In this document: piece by piece, positions 1-11,149 of the stretch | Numbering within the stretch: the stretch's first letter is position 1 | How the letters are laid out: each line of letters starts with the position of its first letter | DNA from: Candidatus Ruthenibacterium merdavium | GTDB taxonomy: Bacteria > Bacillota > Clostridia > Oscillospirales > Ruminococcaceae | Assembly (NCBI GenBank): GCA_019119935.1 | Contig: DWWA01000007.1 | Location: forward strand, 1 to 64,000 | DNA length: 64,000 bases | Reading direction: 5' to 3' | Position numbers and translations under genes: made by a program | The notes under the pieces: generated by a model | The model's database searches: none | Seen by the model: the letters and a program-made list of their open reading frames with translations, nothing else | Told to the model about the DNA's origin: nothing

Positions 1-45
1 TAGGGGGCTGCCAGAAATAAAAGTGTGATTGTCAAGCCTATTCAG

Positions 46-121
46 TACCCCCTTAAGGGGGTAACCACAGGAAGTAGGCCCTTATAGGGCCTGTTCAAAC
101 CACCCGTTCAACGGGTGGTTT
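46..121. repeat. Three consecutive perfect or near-perfect hairpins (TACCCCCTTAAGGGGGTA; AGGCCCTTATAGGGCCT; AAACCACCCGT-TCA-ACGGGTGGTTT)
   Basis: Inverted repeats read directly at 46-63, 76-92 and 97-121; the last is followed by T residues and could also be a terminator. Confidence 0.75.
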
Positions 122-211
122 TGATTACGCAAAAATTTCGTCAAAGTGACACAAAAAGCACACAACAATCCATTATAATAACGTGGAAAACTGCGGTAAA
201 GGGGTAGTGGT

Positions 212-1993
212 ATGAGTAATAATGTGAAGCGTCGGCTGAAGCTGTGGCTTCGGCCCACGAAAAAGAAAGTAATTTTGCTTGTAATTATCGTTGCGCTGCT
301 GGCGGCGGCAGGGTCGATCCTTTCAAAAGCATCGAAACAAGCGGCGGCATCTGCGGCAGCGGACGAGCCGGCCTACCGAAGTGTGGTTCTGCAAAAAGAT
401 TCTATGGCTGACAGCATCACAGTAACCGGTACGGTGGCAAGCGCCGATGTGGCAAACGTAACAACGCAGCAAACACAGACCGTAAAAACCATTTCGGTTC
501 AGGTGGGCGATACGGTGAAAAAAGGCGACGTGATCTGTACGCTTGACACCGCCGATTTAGAAAAGGAACTGGCAAGGAAACGGGAAAGCCTTGCAACCGA
601 CCAAAGTACAGCACAGCGAAACTATGAAAGCGCGCAGGAAAGTTTGGCCACGGCGCAGGAAAAGTATCAGACGGCCTACCAAAACTATGCGACGGCAGCA
701 GCCGATTTAGAGGCAAAACGTTCAGCTTATCTTCCGGCTGAAAATTCCATTAAAACATACTTAGATGCTTACAATGCAGCGCTTACGGCCGAGCAAAATG
801 CGGGTATTGCGCTGAACAGCAACACACAAATCGTTGCGGCGCAAGCGGCGGTTGAAGCGGCGCAGGCGGCAGTGGCAGCTGCACAGGGCGGCGGTTCGCA
901 GCAAGGCTCTGCAGAGAGCGGCGCGGGGAATATGCCCTCTTTGCAGAATTCGGACGCCTTAGCGCAGGCTCAGGCGCAGCTTGCCGCAGCACAGCAGCAG
1001 CTGGCACAGGCCCAAGCACAGGCAGCAGACCTTGCGAAAGCTTATAACGACGCAGCAGCGGCACGGCAGGCAGCGGAAAACAGCCTGAAAAGCGCCAAGA
1101 CGAACTGCAACTATGAGGCTTTGTTTACCGCTTATTCCAATGCCGACCAAGCATTCAGCACGGCCAAGCAGTCGTACGAGGCGGCCAAGCAGCAGGTGGA
1201 CACGGCCGAGCAGCAGCTGCAAACGGCGAAAGATCAGCTCGACAATGACACGGTGCTGGAAACGGTTGAGCAGCTTCAAGAGCAAATTGAAGACTGCACC
1301 ATTCGTGCAACGGCAGACGGCACCATCACCTCTTTGAATGCAACCGTAGGCTCCTCTGCCTCCACGGCAGGCGGAACGCCTTTGGCTACCATTCAGAATA
1401 CCGGCGCTTTGAAAGTATCCGTCAACATTGACGAAAATGATATCCAGCAGATGAAAGTCGGCCAGCGCGCTATTATCCGAAGCGATTCGACCGGCGATAA
1501 GGAAATCAGCGGAACGCTGACACAGCTTTCCGTGACAACCTCGGAAAACGGCTTTCCCGCCGAGGTATCCGTGGATGACGCAGACAGCGGCCTGTTGATT
1601 GGCGTATCGGCAAAAGTGGAAATTGTGCTCAGCGAAACGGAAGGTGTTTACAGCGTTCCGTACGATGCCGTGGAAACAAATGACAGCGGCGAAAAAGTGA
1701 TTTATGTGCGCGACGGAAATGACTGGAAAGAACTGCCCGTCACCACCGGAATGGAAACGAGCTACTACATTGAAATTGAATCTGATGAACTGCAAGACGG
1801 AATGGAAGTGCGCGTGCCCGTTGGATCATCCGGCGATGCATCCATGAGTATTGAGGAAATGATGAACGGTGGAATGATGCAGGGCGAAGTAGTGATTGAA
1901 GGCCCGGCAGAAGGCGGCGGACCGGCAGGTGGGCCTGACGGCGGCCGCGGTCAGCAAGGCGGTGGAGCTGTGATGGCTGCACCTGTCGGTTAA
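212..1993 (+). CDS. HlyD/MacA-family efflux periplasmic-adaptor-like subunit
   Basis: N-terminal TM, lipoyl-like VQVGDTVKKGDVICTLD, long Ala/Gln-rich coiled coil, barrel domain; followed by MacB-like ATPase and permease. Confidence 0.9.
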   Translation: MSNNVKRRLKLWLRPTKKKVILLVIIVALLAAAGSILSKASKQAAASAAADEPAYRSVVLQKDSMADSITVTGTVASADVANVTTQQTQTVKTISVQVGDTVKKGDVICTLDTADLEKELARKRESLATDQSTAQRNYESAQESLATAQEKYQTAYQNYATAAADLEAKRSAYLPAENSIKTYLDAYNAALTAEQNAGIALNSNTQIVAAQAAVEAAQAAVAAAQGGGSQQGSAESGAGNMPSLQNSDALAQAQAQLAAAQQQLAQAQAQAADLAKAYNDAAAARQAAENSLKSAKTNCNYEALFTAYSNADQAFSTAKQSYEAAKQQVDTAEQQLQTAKDQLDNDTVLETVEQLQEQIEDCTIRATADGTITSLNATVGSSASTAGGTPLATIQNTGALKVSVNIDENDIQQMKVGQRAIIRSDSTGDKEISGTLTQLSVTTSENGFPAEVSVDDADSGLLIGVSAKVEIVLSETEGVYSVPYDAVETNDSGEKVIYVRDGNDWKELPVTTGMETSYYIEIESDELQDGMEVRVPVGSSGDASMSIEEMMNGGMMQGEVVIEGPAEGGGPAGGPDGGRGQQGGGAVMAAPVG

Positions 1994-2005
1994 GGGGTGC
2001 GGCGC

Positions 2006-2728
2006 ATGAACGACAGAAAAGAGATTATCCGCATGAGCGGCATTGTGAAAAAGTTCAATGTGGGCGCCGAAAACGAGCTGGAGATTCTGCACGGGATTGA
2101 CTTGACGGTTTATGAAGGGGAATTTGTCGCAGTGGTCGGAGAATCGGGCTCAGGCAAATCAACACTGATGAACATCATCGGTGTGCTCGACCGTCCGACA
2201 GAAGGCCGGTACATTCTTGACGGTATTGATATTTCTACGATGCACGACAAGGAGCTTTCCAAAATCCGCTGTGACAAAATTGGGTTTGTGTTTCAAACCT
2301 TCAACCTGATTCCTCGAACCACGGCTTTGAAAAATGTGGAATTGCCTATGATGTATGCAGGACATTCCGGAAGCAGCCGTACAAAGCGTGCCAAAGAATT
2401 ACTGCAAACCGTGGGAATGGGGGAGCGCATGACTCACCGCCCCAACGAGCTTTCCGGCGGCCAAAAACAGCGCGTTGCCATTGCGCGGGCGATGGCAAAT
2501 GATCCGGCGATGATTCTTGCAGACGAACCCACCGGCGCGCTGGACTCCAAAACCGGACGCCTTGTGATGGATTTATTTCACCAGCTGCATGAGCAGCAGG
2601 GGAAAACCATTGTGCTCATTACGCACTCCGAGCAGCTTGCGAGTGAATGTGAACGCATCATCACGATCTCCGACGGCATGATCATCGGAGAGAGAAAGGG
2701 AGGAGGCGCGCGCAGTGCTCATCTTTGA
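2006..2728 (+). CDS. ABC transporter ATP-binding protein, MacB/LolD-like
   Basis: Walker [10 protein letters not shown], signature [14 protein letters not shown], Walker [16 protein letters not shown] opens at 1997, likely start at ATG 2006. Confidence 0.93.
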   Translation: MNDRKEIIRMSGIVKKFNVGAENELEILHGIDLTVYEGEFVAVVGESGSGKSTLMNIIGVLDRPTEGRYILDGIDISTMHDKELSKIRCDKIGFVFQTFNLIPRTTALKNVELPMMYAGHSGSSRTKRAKELLQTVGMGERMTHRPNELSGGQKQRVAIARAMANDPAMILADEPTGALDSKTGRLVMDLFHQLHEQQGKTIVLITHSEQLASECERIITISDGMIIGERKGGGARSAHL

Positions 2729-3983
2729 AAATATTATGCTGGCCATTTCCGGCCTTTGGGCAAATAAAATGCGCGCTTTGCTCACTATGCTGGGCATCAT
2801 CATCGGAATTGGATCGGTCATCGGTATTATGACCGTGGGCGACAGCATGCAAAGCTCGATGACTTCCAACATGCAGAGCATGGGCGCGAGCAATATCACG
2901 GTCAGCTTAACACAAAAGAGCGACTCCGATGTGCGCGAGGGCGGCGCAACGCTGATGTTTCGCCGCCAAAGCTGGTCGGACGAAGACCTTTTAACCGACA
3001 GCATGATTGACGACTATTTGAAGTATTACGGAGATCAGGTAGAGGCAATTGGGCTTTCAGAGTCGCTCGGCTCAAAAAAAATTGAGGAAGACGACAACAT
3101 TACCGTATCCTTAACAGGCGGGAACGCGGCTTATCAGACGGTACAAGACGTTAAAATTCAGCGCGGACGTTTTTTCACCGATGAAGATGTGGAAAATGAG
3201 CGTACCGTAGCGGTTGTAAGCGATGTCTTGTGTGAAAATCTGTTCGGCAGAGTAGATCCGATCGGAAAAACTGTATCTGTCACCGTGGGAACAAAGGTTC
3301 ATACCTTTCATATCATCGGGACTTACGAATATCAAGATATGGGAATTGCATTAGGAAGCACCGACGCAATACCGGAAACGGCGATGTACATTCCCATCAG
3401 CGTTGCAAAAAGCATCAATCATTCCGCAGCGGGTTATTCCAGCTTTACGGTGGTGGGAAAAGCAGACGCAGACGCACAGGCGCTTTTGCAAAACACAAAA
3501 GACTTTTTTGCCAGCTATTATACGAGGAATAATTCTTATACCGCAACGGCTACGAACCTTGAAAGTCTGATGGAAATGATGCAGGAAATGATGGGAACGG
3601 TTTCCTTGGCGATTGCCGTGATTGCGGGGATCAGTTTGCTGGTCGGCGGCATTGGCGTAATGAATATTATGCTTGTTTCAATTACGGAGCGAACGCGTGA
3701 AATTGGTACACGCAAAGCGCTCGGAGCTACCAACAACAGCATTCGCATCCAGTTCATTGTCGAAAGTGTGATTATTTGCCTCATTGGCGGCGTGATCGGT
3801 ATTGCAGTGGGTGCGGGCCTTGGCTCGTTCGGTGCAAACTTGCTGGGATATGCGGCAACACCGAGTATTTCTGCCATTGTGACGGCAGTGAGCTTCAGTA
3901 TGGCAATCGGCGTGTTCTTCGGCTATTATCCGGCGAATAAAGCCGCAAAACTCGACCCGATTGAAGCGCTTCGCTATGAATAA
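2715..3983 (+). CDS. ABC transporter permease, MacB/FtsX family
   Basis: MacB periplasmic core-like domain and C-terminal FtsX-like TM region (GGIGVMNIMLVSITERTREIGTRKALGA); overlaps the upstream ATPase gene. Confidence 0.93.
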   Translation: MLIFENIMLAISGLWANKMRALLTMLGIIIGIGSVIGIMTVGDSMQSSMTSNMQSMGASNITVSLTQKSDSDVREGGATLMFRRQSWSDEDLLTDSMIDDYLKYYGDQVEAIGLSESLGSKKIEEDDNITVSLTGGNAAYQTVQDVKIQRGRFFTDEDVENERTVAVVSDVLCENLFGRVDPIGKTVSVTVGTKVHTFHIIGTYEYQDMGIALGSTDAIPETAMYIPISVAKSINHSAAGYSSFTVVGKADADAQALLQNTKDFFASYYTRNNSYTATATNLESLMEMMQEMMGTVSLAIAVIAGISLLVGGIGVMNIMLVSITERTREIGTRKALGATNNSIRIQFIVESVIICLIGGVIGIAVGAGLGSFGANLLGYAATPSISAIVTAVSFSMAIGVFFGYYPANKAAKLDPIEALRYE

Positions 3984-4032
3984 GCGCATAAAAAACAAAA
4001 GCGGAAATTTTTATTTTCAATTTTCGAAAGAT

Positions 4033-4073
4033 AAAAAGGCACGGGAAAGAACCAGCTTTCCCGTGCCTTTTTT
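4033..4073. terminator. Bidirectional intrinsic terminator between convergent genes
   Basis: AAAAAGGCACGGGAAAG...CTTTCCCGTGCCTTTTTT. Confidence 0.9.
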
Positions 4074-4089
4074 AGTTTTGTCACAGTGT

Positions 4090-5907
4090 TTATTTTGCCG
4101 CATCAAACGCTTCGCTGTGATATTGGTGCGTATAAAGCTGATAGTAACGGCCCTTTTTCGCGAGCAGTTCTTCATGCGTACCGGCCTCGGCAATTTCGCC
4201 TTTATCAATCACAAGAATTTGATCGGCGCCCCGAATGGTAGACAAGCGGTGTGCTACGACAAAGCTGGTGCGCCCCGAGAGCACTTTGCTGATCGCGGTT
4301 TGAATGAGCTGTTCGGTTTCGGTGTCAATGCTGCTGGTGGCCTCGTCCAAAATGAAGATACGCGGGTCGGCCAGCAGCACGCGGGCAAAGCAGATGAGCT
4401 GTTTTTGCCCCGTCGAAAGGCGGCCGCCGCCTTCGCCCACCTGCGTTTCATATCCTTGCTCCATCGCCTCAATAAAGCCGTCGGCACAAGCCAGCTTCGC
4501 GGCCTGCCGCACTTCGTCCATGGTGGCATCCGGCTTTCCGAAACGAATGTTTTCGGCAATCGTTCCGCTGAACAGGTGCGGCGTTTGCAAAACATAGCCC
4601 AGCGCGCTTTGCAGCCAAAGCTGGCTGCGCTCACGGTAGTCCTTGCCGTCAATCAGCACTTGGCCGGAAGTTGGCTCATAAAACCGGCACACGAGATTGA
4701 CGATGGTCGATTTGCCCGAACCTGTTTCACCAACCAATGCGATGGTTTGGTTCGGCTCAACCGTCAAGTTGAAATCGTGCAGGACGGTTTCCCCCGTTTT
4801 GTACCGGAAATCTACATGAGAAAACTCAATTTTTCCGGTAATCGGCTCCCAGTTTTCGCGGCGCGGCGCAAGCGTTGTGCCGTACACCGCTTCCACTTCG
4901 GGGGAATCGACAATATCGGGCTGGGTATCAAGCAGGTCAATCACGCGTTCTGCCGAGGCTTGCGCCGCCTGCATTTCCGCCAAAATATTGGCAAGCTGCT
5001 GAATGGGATCAAACAGCTGTGTGGTGTAGCTTAAAAACGCGGAGAGCGTGCCGAGGCCCAGCACACCGCCGAGCACCAGCTTGCCGCCGCCGGATAGTGC
5101 CAGCGCGGTGGAAACACTGCCCAGCGCAACGACAATGGGCATAAACAGCGCGCTCCAAAGCGCGGCGCGCACGGCGGCCTGCTTCATGCCGCCGGTTAAA
5201 GAGCGGAATTCTTCGCACCCGGCCTCCTCACGCACCAGCGTTTTGGTGGTGACAGCGCCCATGATGCCCTCGTTAAATGCACCTGTAATACGGCTGTTCG
5301 CCGCACGCACTAAGCGCTGCTGACGCAGAATTTTGCGCTGGAAAAAGACGCACAAAGCCGCCAGGATGGGCGCAACGCAAAGCACAATCAGCCCCAGCTG
5401 CCAGTGCATCCAAAGCAGTACGGCAATGATACCCAGCACATAAAAGCCCGACCAGCAAAGGTCCACAAGGCTCCAGGCAATCATTTCGGCCAGACGGGAA
5501 ACGTCACTGCCCATGCGCGCCATGAGCCAGCCCACGCTGGTGGTGTCGTAAAAGCTGAAGGAGAGCTGCTGTAAGCGGGAAAAAGCGTCTTGGCGAATGT
5601 CATAGCTGATATCCATTTCGAGCTTGCCCGCACCGCGCACAAAGAAAAAGACTCCCGTACCCTGCAAAATCACGACAAGTGCATACACTGCGGCAAACAG
5701 GCCGATGCCCTCGGTGGTTTTGCCTGTAATGAAGTAGTCGATTGCAAAGCGGGTTAACTGCGGATAGGCTAAATCCACACATGCAACTACCAGCAGCGTG
5801 AGCATTAAGCGGATGACGGTTTGCGGACGCCGCATTGCATAGGCAATCAGACGCTTCCAAACACGCAGGTCAACTTTTGTGTTCTGGTATTCTTTTTGCT
5901 CATGCAT
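4090..5907 (-). CDS. ABC transporter ATP-binding/permease (exporter half-transporter)
   Basis: TM domain plus GETGSGKSTIVNL, LSTGQKQLICFARVLL; likely start MHEQKEYQNTK at 5907. Confidence 0.92.
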   Translation of the reverse strand: MHEQKEYQNTKVDLRVWKRLIAYAMRRPQTVIRLMLTLLVVACVDLAYPQLTRFAIDYFITGKTTEGIGLFAAVYALVVILQGTGVFFFVRGAGKLEMDISYDIRQDAFSRLQQLSFSFYDTTSVGWLMARMGSDVSRLAEMIAWSLVDLCWSGFYVLGIIAVLLWMHWQLGLIVLCVAPILAALCVFFQRKILRQQRLVRAANSRITGAFNEGIMGAVTTKTLVREEAGCEEFRSLTGGMKQAAVRAALWSALFMPIVVALGSVSTALALSGGGKLVLGGVLGLGTLSAFLSYTTQLFDPIQQLANILAEMQAAQASAERVIDLLDTQPDIVDSPEVEAVYGTTLAPRRENWEPITGKIEFSHVDFRYKTGETVLHDFNLTVEPNQTIALVGETGSGKSTIVNLVCRFYEPTSGQVLIDGKDYRERSQLWLQSALGYVLQTPHLFSGTIAENIRFGKPDATMDEVRQAAKLACADGFIEAMEQGYETQVGEGGGRLSTGQKQLICFARVLLADPRIFILDEATSSIDTETEQLIQTAISKVLSGRTSFVVAHRLSTIRGADQILVIDKGEIAEAGTHEELLAKKGRYYQLYTHQYHSEAFDAAK

Positions 5908-7738
5908 GGAGAGCACCCCCTTCCTGCGCTTCATCCAGTTCGTTCTGCAAAGCGCAGACACGGCGGTACATGCCTTCTTCACGGCAAAGCGTTTCATGCG
6001 TGCCGCGCTGTACAATGCGCCCGCCATCCATGACGAGAATTAAATCGGCGCGCCGCACCGTGGCAATGCGGTGGCTGATTAAAAACATGGTGCAATCTTT
6101 TTTTGCGGTCAGCGCGTCGCGGATGGCCGCATCCGTCTGCGCGTCCACCGCGGAAAGTGAGTCGTCAAAAATCATAATGGGCGCATTTTGCAGCAAGGTG
6201 CGCGCAATGGCCACACGCTGCTTTTGCCCGCCCGAAAGGGTTACGCCGCGCTCACCGACCACGGTTTCATAGCCTTCGGAAAAGCTTTGAATGACATCAT
6301 GCAAACTGGCGGTGCGTGCCGCTTCAAAAATTTCGCTTTGTGAAGCGCCGCGCCTTGCAATGGCAATGTTCTCGCCAATGGTGCGGCTGTACAAAAACGG
6401 CTCTTGCAAAACAAGGCCGACGTTCTGGCGCAGGTGATGGCGCTCGATGTCGTTGACATCCACGCCCGAAAGGGTGATGTGCCCGGCGCTGGCTGTCCAG
6501 TGACGCTGCAATAAGTGAACCAGCGTTGATTTTCCCGAACCCGTAGACCCGAGAATGCCGACCGTCTGTCCCGGCTGCACCGAAAAGCTGATATCGTGCA
6601 AAACTTCGCCCTCGCCGTAATCGAAGCTCACGTGTTCGAAGGAAACAGATCCGTCAATTTCGGGGCAAAGCGCTTTTCCCGGCTCGGCTTCTTCCGGCGT
6701 ACAGAGAATATCCTCTAAGCGGGTGAGGGACACGTCGGCTTTTCCGAGGTCGGCCAAAATGCGTCCCAGCTGACGCATGGGAAACGTGAGCATGGAAGTA
6801 TAAGTAGTAAACAGCAGCACATTACCCACGGTAAAGCTGCCCTTCACGCAGAAATAAACGCCGCAGCACAGGCTGAGTGCAATTTGCAGATAACCCGCCA
6901 TGTCCGACAGGCCCCAGTAAGCGCCCATGACGCTGGTGAGTTTTGTGATGCTGTTGTGATAATGCTGGTTTTTCGCGGTAAAGCGCTCCAGCTCGGCCTT
7001 TTGCTGGGCAAATGCGCGCACAACGCGCATGCCTGTCAAGTCCTCTTGCAGCATCGTGCTCATTGCGCCCTCGGCTTCGTCTGCTTTCAAAAACAGGTTT
7101 TGCACCCGGCGGAAATACACAAAGCTGAACAGCGCCAAAAACGGCATTAAACAGCATGAAATAAGTGTCATCTGTGGGCTGATGGGAAGCATGACGGCAA
7201 CGGCGGTAATTGCCATGCCAATCGTGCGCAGCATTTGAATCAGCTGCATTTGAATAAAGCGGCGCACCATGTCCACGTCGGTGGTACAGCGCTGAATGAG
7301 GTCGCCCGTCTGTGCGCCGGAATAATAGCTGAACGGAACATTCTGCAAATGTGAAAATAACTTATCGCGCAGTTTTTTGGCAAAGCCCTCGCCCAAAAAG
7401 GCAAGGCTGTGCCCGCGCAGATAAGAAAACAGCGCGTTGAGCAAATTAACCGCGACAATCGCCCCGGCAACCCACCACAGCGCCTGTGTCGGCGCAAGGC
7501 TTGCCAGCCGTTCTCCAAAGCCGTTTAAAACAGACGGCAGGGAAGGGGAAAGATCGCCCAAAACGGAGTCTACCGCAAAACTGACCAGAATGGGCGTCAG
7601 ATAAGAAGTGATGATGGCCGCCGCAGCCGAAACGGCCGCAAGCACCACCCAGCGCTTTAACCCGCAAAACAATTCTTTCAGCAATGCCGAACGAAAGCCC
7701 TTTGGGATATGCGCTTTTAAAGCGTTTTCCTGTTTCAT
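5900..7738 (-). CDS. ABC transporter ATP-binding/permease (second half-transporter)
   Basis: TM domain plus [29 protein letters not shown]; overlaps the downstream half-transporter. Confidence 0.92.
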   Translation of the reverse strand: MKQENALKAHIPKGFRSALLKELFCGLKRWVVLAAVSAAAAIITSYLTPILVSFAVDSVLGDLSPSLPSVLNGFGERLASLAPTQALWWVAGAIVAVNLLNALFSYLRGHSLAFLGEGFAKKLRDKLFSHLQNVPFSYYSGAQTGDLIQRCTTDVDMVRRFIQMQLIQMLRTIGMAITAVAVMLPISPQMTLISCCLMPFLALFSFVYFRRVQNLFLKADEAEGAMSTMLQEDLTGMRVVRAFAQQKAELERFTAKNQHYHNSITKLTSVMGAYWGLSDMAGYLQIALSLCCGVYFCVKGSFTVGNVLLFTTYTSMLTFPMRQLGRILADLGKADVSLTRLEDILCTPEEAEPGKALCPEIDGSVSFEHVSFDYGEGEVLHDISFSVQPGQTVGILGSTGSGKSTLVHLLQRHWTASAGHITLSGVDVNDIERHHLRQNVGLVLQEPFLYSRTIGENIAIARRGASQSEIFEAARTASLHDVIQSFSEGYETVVGERGVTLSGGQKQRVAIARTLLQNAPIMIFDDSLSAVDAQTDAAIRDALTAKKDCTMFLISHRIATVRRADLILVMDGGRIVQRGTHETLCREEGMYRRVCALQNELDEAQEGGALHA

Positions 7739-7966
7739 GATACCTCTCGTTTCTGCTTGGGGTGTTTCTGAATGTTTAAAATTTTCAGAAAGCGCCCATG
7801 ACTTTGCACTTCACGGGCAGTGCAAAGCGGGAAAAGGCTTTTGCATGACATGGGTGAGAAACCGGACAGCTGCAAAAGCCGCGGACAAATTGTCCGCAAA
7901 GGGGTAACGGCACCAATGCGGAATCTATGGCAGTGGAGCAAAAGCTCCATTGCACCGAAAAAAAAC

Positions 7967-7986
7967 GGGAGCGCAAAAGCGCTCCC
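7967..7986 (-). terminator. secA intrinsic terminator
   Basis: GGGAGCGC-AAAA-GCGCTCCC followed on the minus strand by a T-run. Confidence 0.85.
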
Positions 7987-7999
7987 ATGGGAAAAGCAA

Positions 8000-10783
8000 T
8001 TATTTGGCAGAGCCTTGCGCGGCTAAATCGGGATGATACTGCGCGCAGGTGCATTTCTTCCATTTCAGGCCGCTGCCGCAGGGGCAGGGATCGTTTCGGC
8101 CAATGGAAGTTGCCTTTTTCACGGGCACTTTTTTCACACTGCCATCGGTAGGGCCGCCTTCGTGCGTCGGCTTTGCCACTTCTTCGCGCTGAACGGGCTG
8201 GGGTTTTTCCAGCCGCAGCTCCAAAGTGAGCAACAGACGGGTGGTGTCCTCTCGAATGGAATCCACCATTTCGTCAAACATCTTAAAGCCCTCGACACGG
8301 TATTCGACAACGGGGTCGTGCTGGCCGTAGCTGCGCAGATGAATGCCCTTGCGCAGTTCTTCCATCGCGTCGATGTGCTCCATCCACTTGGTGTCTACGA
8401 CACGCAGGAGAATCATGCGTTCAAACTCACGCATGAGCGGCGAGCCGTAGCGTTTTTCCTTGTTTTTGGTAATCAGCTCGGCGCGGTCGGTGAGCACTTT
8501 AATGACGTCCTCGCGGGTGAGGGTTTTCAGCGCTTCCTCGTCGTAATGGAAGTCGTCCGGGCCGCACAGCCAGCGCAGGTAGTAATCGCGCAGGCCCTCA
8601 AAGTTCCACTCGGATGCATTGTCGCCGCCCAGATACAAGGAGGCCGTTCCGGTGATCGACTCGTGCATCATCGTATGCACGCTGCCGGACACATCTTCGC
8701 CCGCCAAAACCTTTTGACGCTGCGAATAGATAATCTCACGCTGACTGTTCATCACGTCATCGAACTGGAGCACGTTTTTGCGGATGGAGAAGTTGCGTGC
8801 CTCCAGCTTTTTCTGTGCGCTTTCGATGGTCGCGTTAATCATTTTGTTTTCAATGGGCGTATCGTCCTCAACGCCCAGGCTGTTCATCAGGTTCTGCACA
8901 CGCTCACCGCCGAACAGACGCATCAAGTCGTCCTCAAGGCTGATGAAAAAGCGCGAAGAACCGGGGTCGCCCTGACGGCCTGCACGGCCGCGCAGCTGGT
9001 TGTCAATGCGGCGGCTTTCATGGCGCTCAGTACCAATGATAAACAAACCGCCTGCGGCGCGCACTTCCTCGGCCTGCTTTGCCACAACGTCCTTGTGGGT
9101 TGCTTCCAGCTCGTTATAGCGGCGGCGCACCTCGAGGATCTCCTCGTTATCGGTTTCGGCGTGGCCGTTCGACTCGGCAATCAGCTCCTCCGAGAAGCCC
9201 TCGCGGCGCAGCTCAGCCTTTGTCATATACTCCACGTTGCCGCCCAGCATAATGTCGGTGCCGCGGCCCGCCATGTTGGTGGCGATGGTAACAGCGTCCT
9301 TTTTGCCGGCCTGTGCAATGATTTCGGCCTCTTTCTCGTGATATTTCGCGTTGAGCACTTCATGCTTTACGCCGCGCTTTTTCAGCATTTTGGAAAGAAG
9401 CTCGCTCTTTTCAATAGAAATCGTACCCACGAGAACGGGCTGTCCCTTTTCGTGGCACTCAATTACCTGTTCAATGACGGCGTTGAATTTGGCCTGCTCA
9501 GTTTTGTAAACAGCGTCGTTCAAATCCTGACGGGCGATGGGCTTGTTGGTGGGAATTTCCACAACCGACAAACCGTAAATCTCTTCAAACTCGCCTGCTT
9601 CGGTGGAAGCCGTACCGGTCATACCGCCCAGCTTTTTGTACATGCGGAAGAAGTTTTGGAAAGTGATGGTCGCAAGCGTTTTGCTCTCGCGCTCCACCTG
9701 TACGCCCTCTTTGGCTTCGATAGCCTGGTGCAAGCCTTCGTTGTAGCGGCGGCCCACCATCAAACGGCCGGTAAACTCGTCAACAATTACCACTTCGCCG
9801 TCGCGCACCACATAGTCTACGTCGCGTTTCATCACGCCGCGCGCTTTGATGGCTTGGTTGATGTGGTGCAAGAGCGTCATGTTTTCGCCGTCGGAGAGGT
9901 TTTCTACATTAAAATAACGCTCGGCCTTTTCAATGCCGCTTTGGGTCAGCGTGGCGGTCTTTTTCTTTTCGTCCACCACATAGTCGCCGTCCACCTGCTC
10001 GTCTTGGTCGGTTTTTTCGTCCAGCTCGGCAACCACACTGCGCTTTAAGCCGCGGGCGAAGTTATCCGCCAGCTTATAAAGGTCGGTGCTCTTGTCGCCC
10101 TGGCCGGAGATGATCAGCGGGGTGCGGGCCTCGTCGATTAAGATGGAGTCCACCTCGTCCACGATGGCGTAAGCGTGTCCGCGCTGCACCATTTGCTCTT
10201 TGTAGACCACCATGTTGTCGCGCAGGTAGTCAAAGCCGAACTCGTTGTTTGTGCCGTAGGTAATGTCGGCGGCATAAGCGGTGCGGCGCTGTGCCTTGTC
10301 CAGCTCGTGGGTAATCAGGCCCACGGACATGCCGAGGAAACGGTACAGTTTGCCCATCCACTCGGAGTCACGGCGAGCGAGGTAATCGTTGACGGTAACA
10401 ACGTGAACGCCGTCGCCGGTCAGCGCGTTGAGGTATACCGGCAGCGTTGCCACCAGCGTTTTACCCTCACCGGTGCGCATCTCGGCAATGCACGCGCGGT
10501 GCAGCACAATGCCGCCGATGATCTGCACGGGGAAGTGCTTCATGCCCAGCACACGCCAAGAAGCCTCGCGGCAAACGGCGAATGCATCGGGCAGAATGTC
10601 GTCCAGCGTTTCGCCTTTGGCAAGACGCTCTTTCAGCTTGGGCGTCATACCGGCCAGCTCTGTATCGCTCATGGCAGCGTAGGCAGGCTCCAGCGCCAAT
10701 ACCTTATCTGCGATGGGGCGCACTTTTTTCAGCTCTTTCGAGGAAAAGCTGCCGAATAATTTTTCAAGTAATGCCATTTTCAC
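8000..10783 (-). CDS. secA: Preprotein translocase ATPase SecA
   Basis: [40 protein letters not shown]-terminal zinc motif [15 protein letters not shown]. Confidence 0.98.
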   Translation of the reverse strand: MKMALLEKLFGSFSSKELKKVRPIADKVLALEPAYAAMSDTELAGMTPKLKERLAKGETLDDILPDAFAVCREASWRVLGMKHFPVQIIGGIVLHRACIAEMRTGEGKTLVATLPVYLNALTGDGVHVVTVNDYLARRDSEWMGKLYRFLGMSVGLITHELDKAQRRTAYAADITYGTNNEFGFDYLRDNMVVYKEQMVQRGHAYAIVDEVDSILIDEARTPLIISGQGDKSTDLYKLADNFARGLKRSVVAELDEKTDQDEQVDGDYVVDEKKKTATLTQSGIEKAERYFNVENLSDGENMTLLHHINQAIKARGVMKRDVDYVVRDGEVVIVDEFTGRLMVGRRYNEGLHQAIEAKEGVQVERESKTLATITFQNFFRMYKKLGGMTGTASTEAGEFEEIYGLSVVEIPTNKPIARQDLNDAVYKTEQAKFNAVIEQVIECHEKGQPVLVGTISIEKSELLSKMLKKRGVKHEVLNAKYHEKEAEIIAQAGKKDAVTIATNMAGRGTDIMLGGNVEYMTKAELRREGFSEELIAESNGHAETDNEEILEVRRRYNELEATHKDVVAKQAEEVRAAGGLFIIGTERHESRRIDNQLRGRAGRQGDPGSSRFFISLEDDLMRLFGGERVQNLMNSLGVEDDTPIENKMINATIESAQKKLEARNFSIRKNVLQFDDVMNSQREIIYSQRQKVLAGEDVSGSVHTMMHESITGTASLYLGGDNASEWNFEGLRDYYLRWLCGPDDFHYDEEALKTLTREDVIKVLTDRAELITKNKEKRYGSPLMREFERMILLRVVDTKWMEHIDAMEELRKGIHLRSYGQHDPVVEYRVEGFKMFDEMVDSIREDTTRLLLTLELRLEKPQPVQREEVAKPTHEGGPTDGSVKKVPVKKATSIGRNDPCPCGSGLKWKKCTCAQYHPDLAAQGSAK

Positions 10784-10811
10784 ACCTCGTTTGATGTTGC
10801 ATATCTCTCAT

Positions 10812-10841
10812 ATCATACTACTATGTATACGGGCCTGTCAA
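10812..10841 (-). promoter_or_regulatory. Sigma-A-type promoter for secA (TTGACA-N18-TATGAT)
   Basis: Minus strand ttgacaggcccgtatacatagtagtatgat upstream of the start codon. Confidence 0.6.
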
Positions 10842-10906
10842 TCAATCTTTCGTAAATCACAGGGAAAAAAACGAAAACCCCGCGTTTTCGGCGGGGCTTG
10901 GCAAAA

Positions 10907-11149
10907 TTATGCATTTGAAAGGGCGAAATGAGAAAACAGGTGCTCATCTTCGGGGTTGGTACAATGCAGATGAGCGGTTTCGATGCGGTCGGTTTGCAGC
11001 AAACGCTGAAAGCCGATCAGCTGGCAAAGCTTGCTTTTCAGGTTCAGCTTATCGCCTTCCGGCGTTACCATGTAAACGTCGCCGGTGCAGCTGGAAAGTG
11101 CGGTGTTAAAAGCATTGAGATCGAGCTGGCGGAGGTTAAAATGAGTCAT
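10907..11149 (-). CDS. Small conserved-looking hypothetical protein (80 aa)
   Basis: ATG at 11149 with GGAAAGGAAG upstream; downstream hairpin near 10875-10899 with a T-run on the minus strand. Confidence 0.6.
   Translation of the reverse strand: MTHFNLRQLDLNAFNTALSSCTGDVYMVTPEGDKLNLKSKLCQLIGFQRLLQTDRIETAHLHCTNPEDEHLFSHFALSNA

Noticed and set aside
3961-5034. 357-aa plus-strand ORF
   Set aside because: Runs through the bidirectional terminator and antisense to the ABC transporter; not credible
8033-10048. 671-aa plus-strand ORF antisense to secA
   Set aside because: Shadow ORF: the minus strand encodes unmistakable SecA; the plus translation has no recognisable motifs or RBS
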